Below are positions 37,294-47,409 of a stretch of 64,000 bases of DNA, one piece after another. Both the position numbers and the translations under genes were made by a program. Numbering within the stretch: the stretch's first letter is position 1; the number at the start of each line of letters is the position of its first letter. The notes under the pieces were generated by a model. That model did no database searches, was not told where the DNA came from, and worked only from the letters and a program-made list of their open reading frames with translations. The DNA comes from Bacteroidales bacterium (GTDB lineage: Bacteria > Bacteroidota > Bacteroidia > Bacteroidales > GCA-2748055), in the NCBI GenBank assembly GCA_023138875.1, contig JAGLOO010000058.1, forward strand, positions 51,166 through 115,165, in the 5' to 3' direction.

Positions 37294-37320
37294 AAAAAAG
37301 GGGGCATGCGCCCCCCTTTT
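37294..37320 (-). terminator. Terminator of the second SusCD operon
   Basis: A strong GC-rich hairpin, GGGGGC with GCCCCC around a four-base loop, flanked by A and T runs, reads on the minus strand directly after the second susD. It could act in both directions. Confidence 0.85.
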
Positions 37321-37353
37321 ACAATTATATTATATAACATATTTTCTGCTATA

Positions 37354-38835
37354 CTAATCCCTTTGATCAGCTTCGGAAATCGCGTCGTTTGCATCGATTT
37401 CCCACTGTGGGATACGCAGGCTCATGGAAGGATCTCCAACTGGAAGATCTGTCACAATACACAGTGCCGGATCATGGTCAACCCTGTTCAACGGAAGCTT
37501 TTTGCGCTTCAGGTCAAAGAGTCCGACACCTTCACCCCAGAGCTCAATCCTTCTCTGGAAGAAGATCTCATCCTTCAGGATTTGGTCGGTACTGGCAGTT
37601 GCTTCTCCTGGATTTCGGGCCTCCAGCAGTACATTCAGTGCAGCCTGTGCACCGTCGTCATTTCCGCTTTCAGCAGCAGCCTCAGCCTCAATGAGATACA
37701 TCTCTGCGGCCCTCATGAAAACGTAGTCAGCTTCCCAGGTGCTACCTGCAAGGTACCTTATACTTACATATGCAGGTACCAACCTGCCTGCAAAATCGAA
37801 CCAGATACTATCAATGGCATTATCAGGAGAAACAACCACTGATTTTCTTACATCCGTATCAGGGATCTGATCATACAATACCTGTGGCAATTGCTTCTGC
37901 AGCCCCAGACTGGCATATGACATCTTGATGGGATCCATGTGTGAAAAGAAGGAGGCATAGATGGTGGCCTGCTCGGCGTTTACATCCATTCCCCACATCC
38001 ATTCCGGGTTCTCCACATCCCTAAATCCTGCCTGAAAATCAGCAGGGCTCATAAGCGGATAGTCATCATCCCCCCTTGCCGCCTGAGCAGCAGAAATGGC
38101 CAGTGCCCAGTCATTCATTACAAGGGCTATCCTTGCCTGAATTCCATAAGCTACACTCAGATCGATCTGAGATTTGGACGGACGGGTGGTGCTCGGACCC
38201 GACATCATTGCTACGGCATCAGCTATATCGTCTGCGGCCTGGTTGAAAATCTCACCCACGGTTGCAATACCAACGTGTTCATCGGAAGAATTCACCTTAA
38301 GAGGAACACAGGGATCACTCTCATTGCCCACATAGGTATTGGCATACCACTGAGCAAGACTGAAATAAGCATAAGCCCTCAGCGCATAAGCCTGTCCTGC
38401 GATATAGTTCTTCTCCTCCAGCGTACCCTCCAGATCATCGATTTTCTCAAGGACCACATTGGCATTAAAGATCACTTCATAGTTTAACTTCCAGGCAATC
38501 CAGGTAGTCGTTTCATCACCAGGATTTCCACGCTCAACATAATTGTAGTCGCGTAAAAACCAGCCATAACCGGAAGAGTATAGTTTCATGTCATTTCCCA
38601 TCAGGTCATTTTTAATGTCCAGGGCTTTGTAGCCATAGTCATCATGACCGGTTCCATGATACCAGTAGAACCAGCGGTATACGCCATTCAGTGCCACAGT
38701 AGCTCCCTGGGTGGTCGAGAAGATCACATCCTTGGCGACAGCGTCAGTCGGTACAGTATCCAGGTACTCCTCAGAACAGGAGAACATCAAGAGTGCCGAT
38801 ATCAATATGATAAAATATGAACGTATTCTTTTCAT
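37354..38835 (-). CDS. susD: RagB/SusD family nutrient-uptake lipoprotein
   Basis: This 493-aa surface lipoprotein has Cys20 in LLMFSC and the classic SusD fold: EEYLDTVPTDAVA after the lipobox, YIAGQAYALRAYAYFSLAQW (TPR part), MRAAEMYLIEAEAAAESGN, and an RRIELWGEGVGLFDLKR C-terminal signature. It pairs with the SusC at 38856 (20 bases apart) and is followed by a strong terminator. It differs in type from the first SusD (SusD-like_2), so the two loci are not simple duplicates. No enzyme is linked; the substrate is unknown. Confidence 0.95.
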   Translation of the reverse strand: MKRIRSYFIILISALLMFSCSEEYLDTVPTDAVAKDVIFSTTQGATVALNGVYRWFYWYHGTGHDDYGYKALDIKNDLMGNDMKLYSSGYGWFLRDYNYVERGNPGDETTTWIAWKLNYEVIFNANVVLEKIDDLEGTLEEKNYIAGQAYALRAYAYFSLAQWYANTYVGNESDPCVPLKVNSSDEHVGIATVGEIFNQAADDIADAVAMMSGPSTTRPSKSQIDLSVAYGIQARIALVMNDWALAISAAQAARGDDDYPLMSPADFQAGFRDVENPEWMWGMDVNAEQATIYASFFSHMDPIKMSYASLGLQKQLPQVLYDQIPDTDVRKSVVVSPDNAIDSIWFDFAGRLVPAYVSIRYLAGSTWEADYVFMRAAEMYLIEAEAAAESGNDDGAQAALNVLLEARNPGEATASTDQILKDEIFFQRRIELWGEGVGLFDLKRKKLPLNRVDHDPALCIVTDLPVGDPSMSLRIPQWEIDANDAISEADQRD

Positions 38836-38855
38836 AATAAAGTCAAATTAAATGT

Positions 38856-41800
38856 TTAGAAAGTTACGTTTAAGCCCAAAGTAAAGGTCTTCACAGGTAC
38901 ATAGGTATAATCCGAATTACCCGAGAAGCTCTGCTGGGGATCCATCCCCTCTCTCTGGGACCAGATATAAAGGTTGTCAGCAGTACCAAATACCCTTAAA
39001 CTGGCAGCACCAATCCTGCTGGCCACATTTTCTGGTAATGTATAACCCAGTGTGATGTTCCTTAAGTTCACATAGGTAGCATCGGTCAGGAACCTGCTGG
39101 AGGTCCAGTTTATGTTATCATTCCCATTTTCAACCTTGGGAATACCATTTGCCACATAGGACCTGGTGTTGCCATCCACATCTTCTGCACTGGGCAAACC
39201 ATCAGTAGATACCGGGCCTGTCCAACGGTCAAGAATGTCTGCGTGGAAGTTCCTTCCGTAGTCCCCTTCATGCATCAGGGTCTGGTAGATCCCGTCAAGG
39301 AAATCTCCACCGAGGGAGTAGGTCACGAAAACTGAAAGATCGAATCCGGCAAACTGGAAGGTGTTGGTCAAACCGCCATATACTTTCGGAATGGATGTAC
39401 CTACATAGTACCTGTCCGCATCGGATGCACTGGTTGTAAGCAGTTTTTCGCCGGTCTTAACAGGCTCCCCGTCATCGTCCAACACAGGATCGCCAGCACC
39501 GTCAAGCTCAATCTCATCGATCCAGTAAAGTGGATCACCTGTCTCTGCATCAACTCCCACATAATCCCTGAGGTAGAAGTCATATACTGACCGTCCAACC
39601 ATCAGTTTCTTTGTGTCTTTGATGATCTCTTCCTTTGGAAGATCGGTGATCTCGTTTTTATAATGAGTAATGTTGAAATCAATCAGCCAGCGAAAATTAT
39701 CGCTGTTCACCACGTCGGCAGAAATAATTGCTTCAACACCCCTGTTCACCATACCTCCTATATTGGACCAACTCTCTGATATTCCATTGGAAAGTGGATT
39801 GGGGACTTCAAACAGCAGGTTGTCTGAACTGCGGACAAAGTACTCAAAGCTACCACGCAGTCTGTTAAAGAGTGCAAATTCAACACCGGTGTTGAAGTTC
39901 TTATTCTTCTCCCAGATCAGGGAATTAAGCTCCAGTGAGGAAGCAATAGCGCCGGAATAAATGTTATTGTCAACACCCAGGTCGTAAAGACCCTGCCATG
40001 GATAATATTGTACATCTCCGTCACTATCTCTTAAATCATTATTTCCCTGTTCACCGTAACTGGCTTTTAACTTCAACGTGTTAATCCAGTCTATCTGGAG
40101 GAAACTCTCCTCGCTGATCCTCCAGCTACCACCTACACTCCAGAAAGTACCCCATCGCGTATCGGGGTGGAACCTGGATGAACCATCTGTCCTAACACTG
40201 GCAGAGATGTAATACCTGTCAGCATAGTTATAATTGACACGTCCCAGGTAGCTTTCGATCCTGTCGTTGTGCTCATAAGAGGTTGATCCTTCACCAGTGG
40301 AAGCAGGGGCAAGTTCCTTGATCCCTGGGAATGGAAAGCTGATCCTTGTGGCTTCCAGTCGGTTGAAACGGTACAAATAGTTTTCATGTCCGGCCAGCAC
40401 CTCAATGCTGTTCATACCGAAACTCTTGTTATAATTCAACAATTGGTTGAATGTCATGCCAAATCCACGGTCATACCGCTTGGTAATACGTCCGTATGGT
40501 GCAGCATCGCCATACGTAGGATTCTGGTAGGTTGTCCGGTATGAACCTGTATAGTCCACACTCATATTGGTTCTGATGGATAGTCCCTCCAGTATAGTGA
40601 TCTCGGCAAATGCCCTGGTTGAAACGTTGTCCACCTTGGCACCCCTTTCATCCAGAACCAGCGAAGCTGCCAGGTTTGAATTTCCTGCATAGGGACGGCT
40701 GCCATAGACCATGTTATCCGGAGCAGCCAGTCCTGTGGGGAATCCCATTTCACCTGAACCGAAATCAAAGAGCGGTTTTCCTTCTGAATCAAGAGCAATG
40801 CTACCGGCATTGGGGCCGGTTGTCTCATACACATTAACCGGGTAGATGGGTCCCATCACCCTTGTGAAGTAAAAGGGGTTGGTTGTATAGCTACTCTCAT
40901 CCAGGAATTCATCAAATTCGTACATGGCCGCATTGGTGGTTATTCCCACCTTCAGCCAGTCCTTCACCTGAGATTCTGCATTTACCCTGGCAGTGAACCT
41001 TTCAAATCCTGAATTCGACAGCATCCCGTCCTCATTCACATAGCCCAATGAAACGTAATAGAGGCTTTTTTCATCACCGCCGTTCATATTCAGGTTGTAA
41101 TCCTGCTTATAACCATTTCCGATCAGCTCATCCTGCCAGTCCTGGTGATAAAGCAGATTGGCATTCGGATTCAGTTTTCCATCAAGACCAACCAGGTCAA
41201 ATGGAGAAACATCATAGGCGTTGTAATTACCAAGTCGTCCCACCACATTGTTCAAAGGATCTACACTGGGGGCTCCTGCTCCTGTATATCCAAAGGATGC
41301 AATGGAGTCAGCTGCAGCAGCTGTATAGCCGGCACCATACTCCAGTGAATTGCGGTAACCGTCCCACATGGTTTCATAATACTCCTGCTCATTAAGCCTT
41401 GGATACTCCTTCATGGCCCTGGAAGTCCAGGCGTTCCTAACCTTCAACTGAACGGTCATTTTACTTGAAGAACCTCTCTTGGTAGTGACAACGATCACAC
41501 CGTTGGCTCCACGTGAACCATAGAGAGCAGCTGCAGCAGCATCTTTCAGTACGGTAATACTGGCAATGTCATCTGTATTGATGGAGTTCAGATTTCCTTT
41601 ATAGGGAACTCCGTCAACTACATAGAGTGGAGAACTGGAGGCATTGATAGAACCAACACCACGGATCCTGATGTTCGCATCGGATCCTGGCTGTCCGCTC
41701 GAAGATGTGGTCTGAATTCCGGCAGTAGCTCCTTCCAGCAATTTCGAGATTGAAGTAGCCTGGATATTTTCGATCTTGTCTGAACCAATGTTCTCGGCAG

Positions 41801-42161
41801 ATCCGGTAAATGATGACTTCTTGGCAGTACCATAAGCTACCACCATCACTTCATCAATACCCACGGCATCGATTTCAAGTATTACATCAATTACAGACCT
41901 GCCATCGATGGACACTGCGGCGGTCCTCATGCCCACAAAACTGTAAACCAACAGGTTTGAAGCTTCTGGTACGGTAATGGAATACTTTCCTTCAAAATCA
42001 GTAACCGTTCCGATGGTGGTTCCCTGAACCACGACAGAAACGCCGGGAAGCGGCGAACCATCATCAGCACCGGTTACAGTTCCGGTAATCAACACTCCCT
42101 GTGCCTGAAGCGCGGCGCTTAACAGCACAAAAAATGCAAATAGAATCGTTAATCTTTTCAT
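38856..42161 (-). CDS. susC: SusC/RagA TonB-linked outer membrane protein
   Basis: This 1101-aa SusC-type channel has a signal peptide (about 1–21), the carboxypeptidase-regulatory-like domain (22–108; GSPLPGVSVVVQGTTIGTVT), a TonB box (DEVMVVAYGTAKK), the plug (IRIRGVGSINASSSPLYVVD, AALYGSRGANGVIVVTT), and a 22-strand-type barrel ending in FTLGLNVTF. The N-terminal domain is close to that of the first SusC, and the leader is shared, but the barrels diverge. The partner SusD follows by 20 bases. Confidence 0.96.
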   Translation of the reverse strand: MKRLTILFAFFVLLSAALQAQGVLITGTVTGADDGSPLPGVSVVVQGTTIGTVTDFEGKYSITVPEASNLLVYSFVGMRTAAVSIDGRSVIDVILEIDAVGIDEVMVVAYGTAKKSSFTGSAENIGSDKIENIQATSISKLLEGATAGIQTTSSSGQPGSDANIRIRGVGSINASSSPLYVVDGVPYKGNLNSINTDDIASITVLKDAAAAALYGSRGANGVIVVTTKRGSSSKMTVQLKVRNAWTSRAMKEYPRLNEQEYYETMWDGYRNSLEYGAGYTAAAADSIASFGYTGAGAPSVDPLNNVVGRLGNYNAYDVSPFDLVGLDGKLNPNANLLYHQDWQDELIGNGYKQDYNLNMNGGDEKSLYYVSLGYVNEDGMLSNSGFERFTARVNAESQVKDWLKVGITTNAAMYEFDEFLDESSYTTNPFYFTRVMGPIYPVNVYETTGPNAGSIALDSEGKPLFDFGSGEMGFPTGLAAPDNMVYGSRPYAGNSNLAASLVLDERGAKVDNVSTRAFAEITILEGLSIRTNMSVDYTGSYRTTYQNPTYGDAAPYGRITKRYDRGFGMTFNQLLNYNKSFGMNSIEVLAGHENYLYRFNRLEATRISFPFPGIKELAPASTGEGSTSYEHNDRIESYLGRVNYNYADRYYISASVRTDGSSRFHPDTRWGTFWSVGGSWRISEESFLQIDWINTLKLKASYGEQGNNDLRDSDGDVQYYPWQGLYDLGVDNNIYSGAIASSLELNSLIWEKNKNFNTGVEFALFNRLRGSFEYFVRSSDNLLFEVPNPLSNGISESWSNIGGMVNRGVEAIISADVVNSDNFRWLIDFNITHYKNEITDLPKEEIIKDTKKLMVGRSVYDFYLRDYVGVDAETGDPLYWIDEIELDGAGDPVLDDDGEPVKTGEKLLTTSASDADRYYVGTSIPKVYGGLTNTFQFAGFDLSVFVTYSLGGDFLDGIYQTLMHEGDYGRNFHADILDRWTGPVSTDGLPSAEDVDGNTRSYVANGIPKVENGNDNINWTSSRFLTDATYVNLRNITLGYTLPENVASRIGAASLRVFGTADNLYIWSQREGMDPQQSFSGNSDYTYVPVKTFTLGLNVTF

Positions 42162-42180
42162 AGATTAGGTTTTAGGTTTA
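42151..42180 (-). repeat. Leader sequence shared by both susC genes (copy 2)
   Basis: AATCTTTTCATAGATTA followed by a GTTTTAGGTTTA-type core, matching 36989–37019 with a short indel. It spans the start codon and the last 19 bases of the untranslated leader. Confidence 0.8.
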
Positions 42181-42217
42181 CTATTAAATTACTAGATCAC
42201 TCAAATTCATGAATTGC

Positions 42218-42225
42218 CAAAACTA
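42218..42225 (-). promoter_or_regulatory. -7 promoter box of the second susC operon (TAGTTTTG)
   Basis: TAGTTTTG on the minus strand fits TAnnTTTG, 56 bases upstream of the ATG, a distance close to that of the first susC. The -33 position has GTTA rather than TTTG. Confidence 0.5.
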
Positions 42226-42389
42226 TGAAAAAAAATGAATTAATTAACAGATATTAACAATTCTATCACCTGTTATGAAATATAAACAACGCTTATTAAC
42301 AGGGTGAACTAACAGTTTTCGAAGGTCAAAGGCATTGACAGAGAGAACTCAACATCGAGATTAATAAGCGAAGCGCAACCGGGTCTGAA

Positions 42390-45300
42390 TTAATGAGCAA
42401 TTAATTTTGTGGTGTGGTGACTTTCCGGTCCGAAGACGGTTACAATATATGCTCCACGCAGACCAGAACTTACCTGATTGAACCCCGGGTCTGCTGTAGC
42501 GATTTCAATTACTTTACCTGTAAAATCGTAAATATTTACAGTAGCTGTATTGGTTGTTGTGTTCAGAACGATAATACTGCCACCGGGACCAGCATAGGCT
42601 GCATACGGCTGTCCGGATATTTCGATACCATCTTCAATGTCCTGCAACAATTCACACCCATCCCTGTTCATTACTTTCACGGTGTATACTCCCGGCAAGT
42701 AGGCAATGTATCTGGTTTTCAATGCATTACTGCTGTTGATGATTGCATTGTTCAGATACCATTGAATGGAATTAAAGGAAGTGGCATTCTGCACTTCCAG
42801 CGATTTATAATCATCATACTCACTGGATGTAATCTTCAATACCGGGTTTTCCGGTTGTGGTGATGTGAGAAAAAACTTGTTAGAATTCCTGAATCCGCAT
42901 TCATTCACCACTTTTATGAATAGGTAATTTGACTCTTCACCAACCTGTATATAAACCGTATCGTTCTGATCACCCCCCATAATTATCCAGTCCGGATCAA
43001 CACTCCAGCTATAATATTGACCCTCCACAGGATCGACATGGAACAACTGGATGGAATTCTGACATATTTTATCCGATTCTGATTTTATACTTGCCTCATC
43101 AGGAATGGTTTTCACCAATATGGGTATATCCAGGGTATCTCCATAATCACATGCGTTTCTTGCATTCACAACAATGCTACCCTGCACAACAGAAGGAATA
43201 AAAGTGATCTCATGGGTTTCACTGGTTCCAAGCCAGTCCCTTGGAAGGGTCCATTCATAGGTTGCACCTGGCTGTTCATCCACACTGATTGCACCTGGCT
43301 CTCCCACACACAACACTGTGTCTCCAATGAAGAAGCTCAAGGTGGGAGCTGAGGATAGGGGCTGAATGAGTAGGACTGACACAGAGGATTCACCACATCT
43401 GTTGTAGGGAATTACGTCAAGGTGGCCATTCTCCGCACCGATTATCAGACTGGCAATATTGTTCTCCTTCACCTCGATATCCCAGCCGGAAGGCGGCATC
43501 CAGTTATAAAAAGTGCCTGCCTGTCCGGATACAACATACAGTTCGGAACTGCCAGTGCAGGGATATCCCTCCCCTTCAATGGCAAAAGAATCTTCTGGCG
43601 CTGTGGTGCAATAGATGACATTGAATCCCCTGTCCTGGTTCTGCTGATCCGAACTAAAACTGACAAACAACGCATCTCCCGAGGAGATCAAGGTGGTATC
43701 ACCTTCCTGAAGCTGACCCGAAAATTCAGCCAGGAGCGAAGCCGATGAATCATCTCCATCGTAAACCCTGAGAACATCAGCATCCTGTTCGGTGGCAAAA
43801 AAGTCGAAATAGAGTGATATGGATTGCTCGTTTTCAGGTTGTATTAACCAGTATGCCTCCATATCCGGAATATATTCATCGGCCGATGTCAGCAAAAATG
43901 AACCATTGTTGTCGGTAAGGGTGGTTGAATCCGAAGCGAAAAACTCATCGGCGAGTCCGGATATTAGCAGGGAGAAATCCTGTTTACCACCCGACAGGTT
44001 GTCCTTGTGTCTGATGACGATCTCGTAAAAACCCTTTTCCGGATTTTCGATGTATACCTGCTCCACATTGTCCAATATATTGTCACCGGTGGTTGCCGCG
44101 TTGCCGGGTTGAATGGGATCCAGTATAAAAGGTTTAAACTCATGACCATCCACCTCCCTTACAATCCTCATATCCAAATCATTGACAAGGATACGACTGG
44201 TGGGATTAAGCTGAGCTTCCGGAACACTTCCGGGCAGATCGGTCCAGCAAATGGTAGTTCTAATCGGCTTCGAACCTCCGGCAAACAACCTGATCCGAAT
44301 CTCTTCACCCGTAACCAGTGATCGTTCCTGTATTTGTTGAAAGTCGGTATTATCAATGATCCTTACTGCGCTGAGCGAATTCATGACCCCCCAACCGTAC
44401 GAATAATCGGGACCCGCATTACCAGCATCATCGGCAGTATGCAGCACCAGTCCTTTCAACGAAGCGGATTTCATGTAAACCTCATGAGAGGTAAAATAAT
44501 GCTCCTGTAACAGTGCCATTGAACCGGTCACGTTGGGAGCTGACATGGAGGTACCGGAACTGTTCCGATAATCTGTATCACTGCCGGAGTAGGTGGAATA
44601 CAGGCTCTCACCATTGCCTACCACATCGGGTTTGATCCTCCCATCGTCGGTGGGACCAAAAGCAGAAAAACTTGTGATCATCACATTTCCCGGCTTTATA
44701 TATCCATTGGGCATATCGCTGATTGCCCCTACTGAAAGGATGTTTTTTGCAGTGCTGACAGGGCCCAATGATTCGAATCCATCATCACCCCCATCCTTAT
44801 CCCTGGTCTGAGTAGAAACCACCCAATCACCATTCTCCCACACATAATGCTCGGCACCGGGAGCAAGACCCTCTCCCCTGTCATTTCCCGCGGATTTGAC
44901 GATTAGATAATAGGGGTTATTGTAAGCAATGCGATCATACTCCTGCGCTTCCTGGTGGTAGAAACCGAACATGTAATCCTCCTCCTCGCTTATATCCACA
45001 TCTCCATACCATTCCCAGCGCTCCTCATCGATGTTGTAGTCCCAGCCTATAACAAATCCGTATGAGTGGTTTGAAAGCAACAGACCTTCCTTTGCAGCAG
45101 CATCCATCTCCCGGAGGTCATTGTCCCAGTCATACCCCTCCATAACAGACTCATTGGCCATGCCCCTGGCTTTGCTGTCAATTCCAACAGCACCTATGGT
45201 ACCTCCCACATGTGTGGCATGGCCGATTACATCAGCGTATGCATCGATAACCCGTGCACGGTCTTCATACTCCACATGTGTACTTCGGTATATACCTCCA

Positions 45301-45659
45301 TCCCAGATCCCAACAACAATACCATCTCCGGAGAGTTCATATCCCGCCCCACCATTGAGCCATACTTTATTGGTGGAAAGCGTTTTTGCTGCATTGCTGT
45401 TCAGGGTGGTCAGGTACTCCGGATTTCCGTTGGGATTCAGCCTCCTGATCTCCTTCACACTACCATCAGAATAAATCAGGCGAGAAGGCTGGTTCAAACT
45501 ATCGGCCATCCGGACTGCCCTTATTTTTTCCTGATCGGGTGGAATTGACTGGATAGTGATGCGACGCTGATTAAATGATTCCTCGCTGATTAAACGCTCC
45601 TGCGCTTTCGAGATCATCACCACTCCTGCCAGTGTTATAAAAAAAATCAGTCGCTTCAT
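42390..45659 (-). CDS. S8 subtilisin-family peptidase with CUB-like domain and T9SS tail
   Basis: This 1089-aa secreted protease starts at the ATG 45659 (MKRLIFFITLAG), which gives a clean signal peptide. The catalytic triad is present: Asp120 (VVGIWDGG), His147 (GHATHVGGT) and Ser371 (GTSMSAPNV), with oxyanion Asn259 (KSAGND). A P-domain-like jelly roll follows (about 455–580), then a CUB-like domain (about 590–700; DVLRVYDGDDSSASLL) and Ig/PKD-like modules. The last 75 residues (VNIYDFTGKVIEI, then GAYIVTVFG) look like a type IX secretion sorting domain, so it is probably exported across the outer membrane and attached to the surface. ftcD is 55 bases upstream. Confidence 0.92.
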   Translation of the reverse strand: MKRLIFFITLAGVVMISKAQERLISEESFNQRRITIQSIPPDQEKIRAVRMADSLNQPSRLIYSDGSVKEIRRLNPNGNPEYLTTLNSNAAKTLSTNKVWLNGGAGYELSGDGIVVGIWDGGIYRSTHVEYEDRARVIDAYADVIGHATHVGGTIGAVGIDSKARGMANESVMEGYDWDNDLREMDAAAKEGLLLSNHSYGFVIGWDYNIDEERWEWYGDVDISEEEDYMFGFYHQEAQEYDRIAYNNPYYLIVKSAGNDRGEGLAPGAEHYVWENGDWVVSTQTRDKDGGDDGFESLGPVSTAKNILSVGAISDMPNGYIKPGNVMITSFSAFGPTDDGRIKPDVVGNGESLYSTYSGSDTDYRNSSGTSMSAPNVTGSMALLQEHYFTSHEVYMKSASLKGLVLHTADDAGNAGPDYSYGWGVMNSLSAVRIIDNTDFQQIQERSLVTGEEIRIRLFAGGSKPIRTTICWTDLPGSVPEAQLNPTSRILVNDLDMRIVREVDGHEFKPFILDPIQPGNAATTGDNILDNVEQVYIENPEKGFYEIVIRHKDNLSGGKQDFSLLISGLADEFFASDSTTLTDNNGSFLLTSADEYIPDMEAYWLIQPENEQSISLYFDFFATEQDADVLRVYDGDDSSASLLAEFSGQLQEGDTTLISSGDALFVSFSSDQQNQDRGFNVIYCTTAPEDSFAIEGEGYPCTGSSELYVVSGQAGTFYNWMPPSGWDIEVKENNIASLIIGAENGHLDVIPYNRCGESSVSVLLIQPLSSAPTLSFFIGDTVLCVGEPGAISVDEQPGATYEWTLPRDWLGTSETHEITFIPSVVQGSIVVNARNACDYGDTLDIPILVKTIPDEASIKSESDKICQNSIQLFHVDPVEGQYYSWSVDPDWIIMGGDQNDTVYIQVGEESNYLFIKVVNECGFRNSNKFFLTSPQPENPVLKITSSEYDDYKSLEVQNATSFNSIQWYLNNAIINSSNALKTRYIAYLPGVYTVKVMNRDGCELLQDIEDGIEISGQPYAAYAGPGGSIIVLNTTTNTATVNIYDFTGKVIEIATADPGFNQVSSGLRGAYIVTVFGPESHHTTKLIAH

Positions 45660-45714
45660 AACGGGCGAATTTAGCATTTTATATAATACCATAAACGCCT
45701 GAAGGGTGCAATTA

Positions 45715-47403
45715 TTATTGACTGATCTGCATATTTACATAATCAACAATCCGGTTTTTATCCGATTCTGAATTCCGGACCAGTTCTTTCCCTTCGGTGA
45801 GTATTTCCTGAATCTGTGGATTCTCCTGCAACTCTGCCGCATTGATCTTCACATTCAGCCAGGCTCCTTCAATACATGCATGCAGAGCGAGTGCCCCCAC
45901 TCCGGCATCAGATACACTATTGGGATTTCCCTTTGTTGCCATGGCTTCGGCAACTTCAAATCCTTCATATGCAGTCTTCATTACCTCAAACGGAACCCGA
46001 ATGGCATGAATGGTGGCCAATTCAATGGACTTTTGCCTGGCCTCCTGTTCTTCTTTTGATTTTTTGGGCAATCCGAATGCTGCCATAATCGCATTAAATG
46101 CCTGGGTATCTTCATCTACCAGGTTCAACAGTTTATTCTGGATCACCTTTCCTCTTTCCGCCCAGTCCGAAAACTCCTCCCAGCGGTCATCCCACCCTCG
46201 TTTATGGGAGGAAAGGTTGGCCACCATGGTGGCCAGGGCTGCACCCAGGGACCCCATGTATGCACTGACCGATCCACCACCGGGTGCCGGTGACTCCGAT
46301 GCAGTCTCATCCATAAAATCCTGAAGTGATAAATCAATCAGTTGCTTTTTATCCGTATTGCTGAGCTGGTATTCAATGATCTTTTCATCCGGATTGAAAG
46401 GCCCCAGTTCATCCAATCCCATTGATTTGACTGCAATCCTGATCAGTTCCTTAGCCGATACCCCGGTGGACATTTTCTGTTTTCTAAGGAAATACCTGCC
46501 CGCCTCAAGCATGGCATTCAGGGGTACAAGACCCACCAGTTCTGAACCGGTTACCCTGATCCCCCTGGCATTAGCATTGTTGCAGACTTCATCAAAAGCG
46601 ATGTGCACGGGGGTAACGGCAATATTGGTCAGGTTCATGGATATCTGTGCAACTCCATACTCTTCGATGAACCATCCAATGGCTTTTACAGCTTTCAATG
46701 TTCCCGGGATCATTACCGGATTCCCCTGCTCATTTTTCACGATCTTTCCGGTCAATGGATGCCCTTCCCGTTTTGCCCTGCCCCGTTCGCGAACATCAAA
46801 GGCGATGGCATTGGCACGCCGGGTGGAAGTGGTATTCAGGTTGATGTTATATGCCACCAGGAAATCCCTGGCACCCACTGCAATGGCGCCGGTACGTGAA
46901 ACAAATTCAGCCGGTCCGAAATCCGGCTTCCATGCGGGATTTGCCAGTTTTTCTTTCAGTCCTTCATACTCCCCTGATCTTACATTGGCCAGGTTCCGGC
47001 GCTCCCCGGTCAGGGCCGCATTCTCATAACAATAAACAGGGATCCCGATTTCATCTCCTATCCTTTCCGCAAGTTTATGGGCATATTCCACCGTTTCCTC
47101 CATGGATATTCCGGAAACCGGTACCAGCGGACAAACATCGGTGGCTCCAAACCTGGGATGCTCGCCTTTATGTTTGGTCATATCAATAATCTCAGAAGCT
47201 TTCTTAACGGCAAGGAGTGCGGCTTCAACCACAGCTTCCGGTTCACCCACAAAGGTAACCACCGTTCTGTTTGTGGCTTTCCCCGGATCCACATCCAGCA
47301 GCTTTACTCCCTCCACCGTCCCGATCTGGTCTGTAATCTGCTTGATGATCTTCATATCCTGTCCCTCGCTGAAATTAGGGACACATTCAATAATCTGGTT
47401 CAT
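45715..47403 (-). CDS. ftcD: Bifunctional glutamate formimidoyltransferase / formimidoyl-THF cyclodeaminase
   Basis: The 562-aa fused enzyme ends histidine breakdown: the N-terminal domain (about 1–300, begins MNQIIECVPNFSEGQDMK) moves the formimino group from formiminoglutamate to tetrahydrofolate, and the C-terminal cyclodeaminase (about 345–562; ESPAPGGGSVSAYMGSLGAA) releases ammonia to give methenyl-THF. Motifs for folate binding (HPRFGATDVCPLVPVSGI) are visible. This fused form is known from animals and from Bacteroidota. hutI directly upstream (6 bases apart) carries out the preceding step. hutH and hutU are not in the window. Confidence 0.96.
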   Translation of the reverse strand: MNQIIECVPNFSEGQDMKIIKQITDQIGTVEGVKLLDVDPGKATNRTVVTFVGEPEAVVEAALLAVKKASEIIDMTKHKGEHPRFGATDVCPLVPVSGISMEETVEYAHKLAERIGDEIGIPVYCYENAALTGERRNLANVRSGEYEGLKEKLANPAWKPDFGPAEFVSRTGAIAVGARDFLVAYNINLNTTSTRRANAIAFDVRERGRAKREGHPLTGKIVKNEQGNPVMIPGTLKAVKAIGWFIEEYGVAQISMNLTNIAVTPVHIAFDEVCNNANARGIRVTGSELVGLVPLNAMLEAGRYFLRKQKMSTGVSAKELIRIAVKSMGLDELGPFNPDEKIIEYQLSNTDKKQLIDLSLQDFMDETASESPAPGGGSVSAYMGSLGAALATMVANLSSHKRGWDDRWEEFSDWAERGKVIQNKLLNLVDEDTQAFNAIMAAFGLPKKSKEEQEARQKSIELATIHAIRVPFEVMKTAYEGFEVAEAMATKGNPNSVSDAGVGALALHACIEGAWLNVKINAAELQENPQIQEILTEGKELVRNSESDKNRIVDYVNMQISQ

Positions 47404-47409
47404 CTCTAT

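Larger units (their letters stand above)
36999..37353. other. Intergenic region between the two SusCD loci
   Basis: This 355-base gap holds the leader and promoter of the first susC (to 37079), about 200 bases with no gene that I can support (37080–37290), and the terminator of the second operon at 37294–37320. No small RNA or regulator gene was recognised. Confidence 0.5.
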
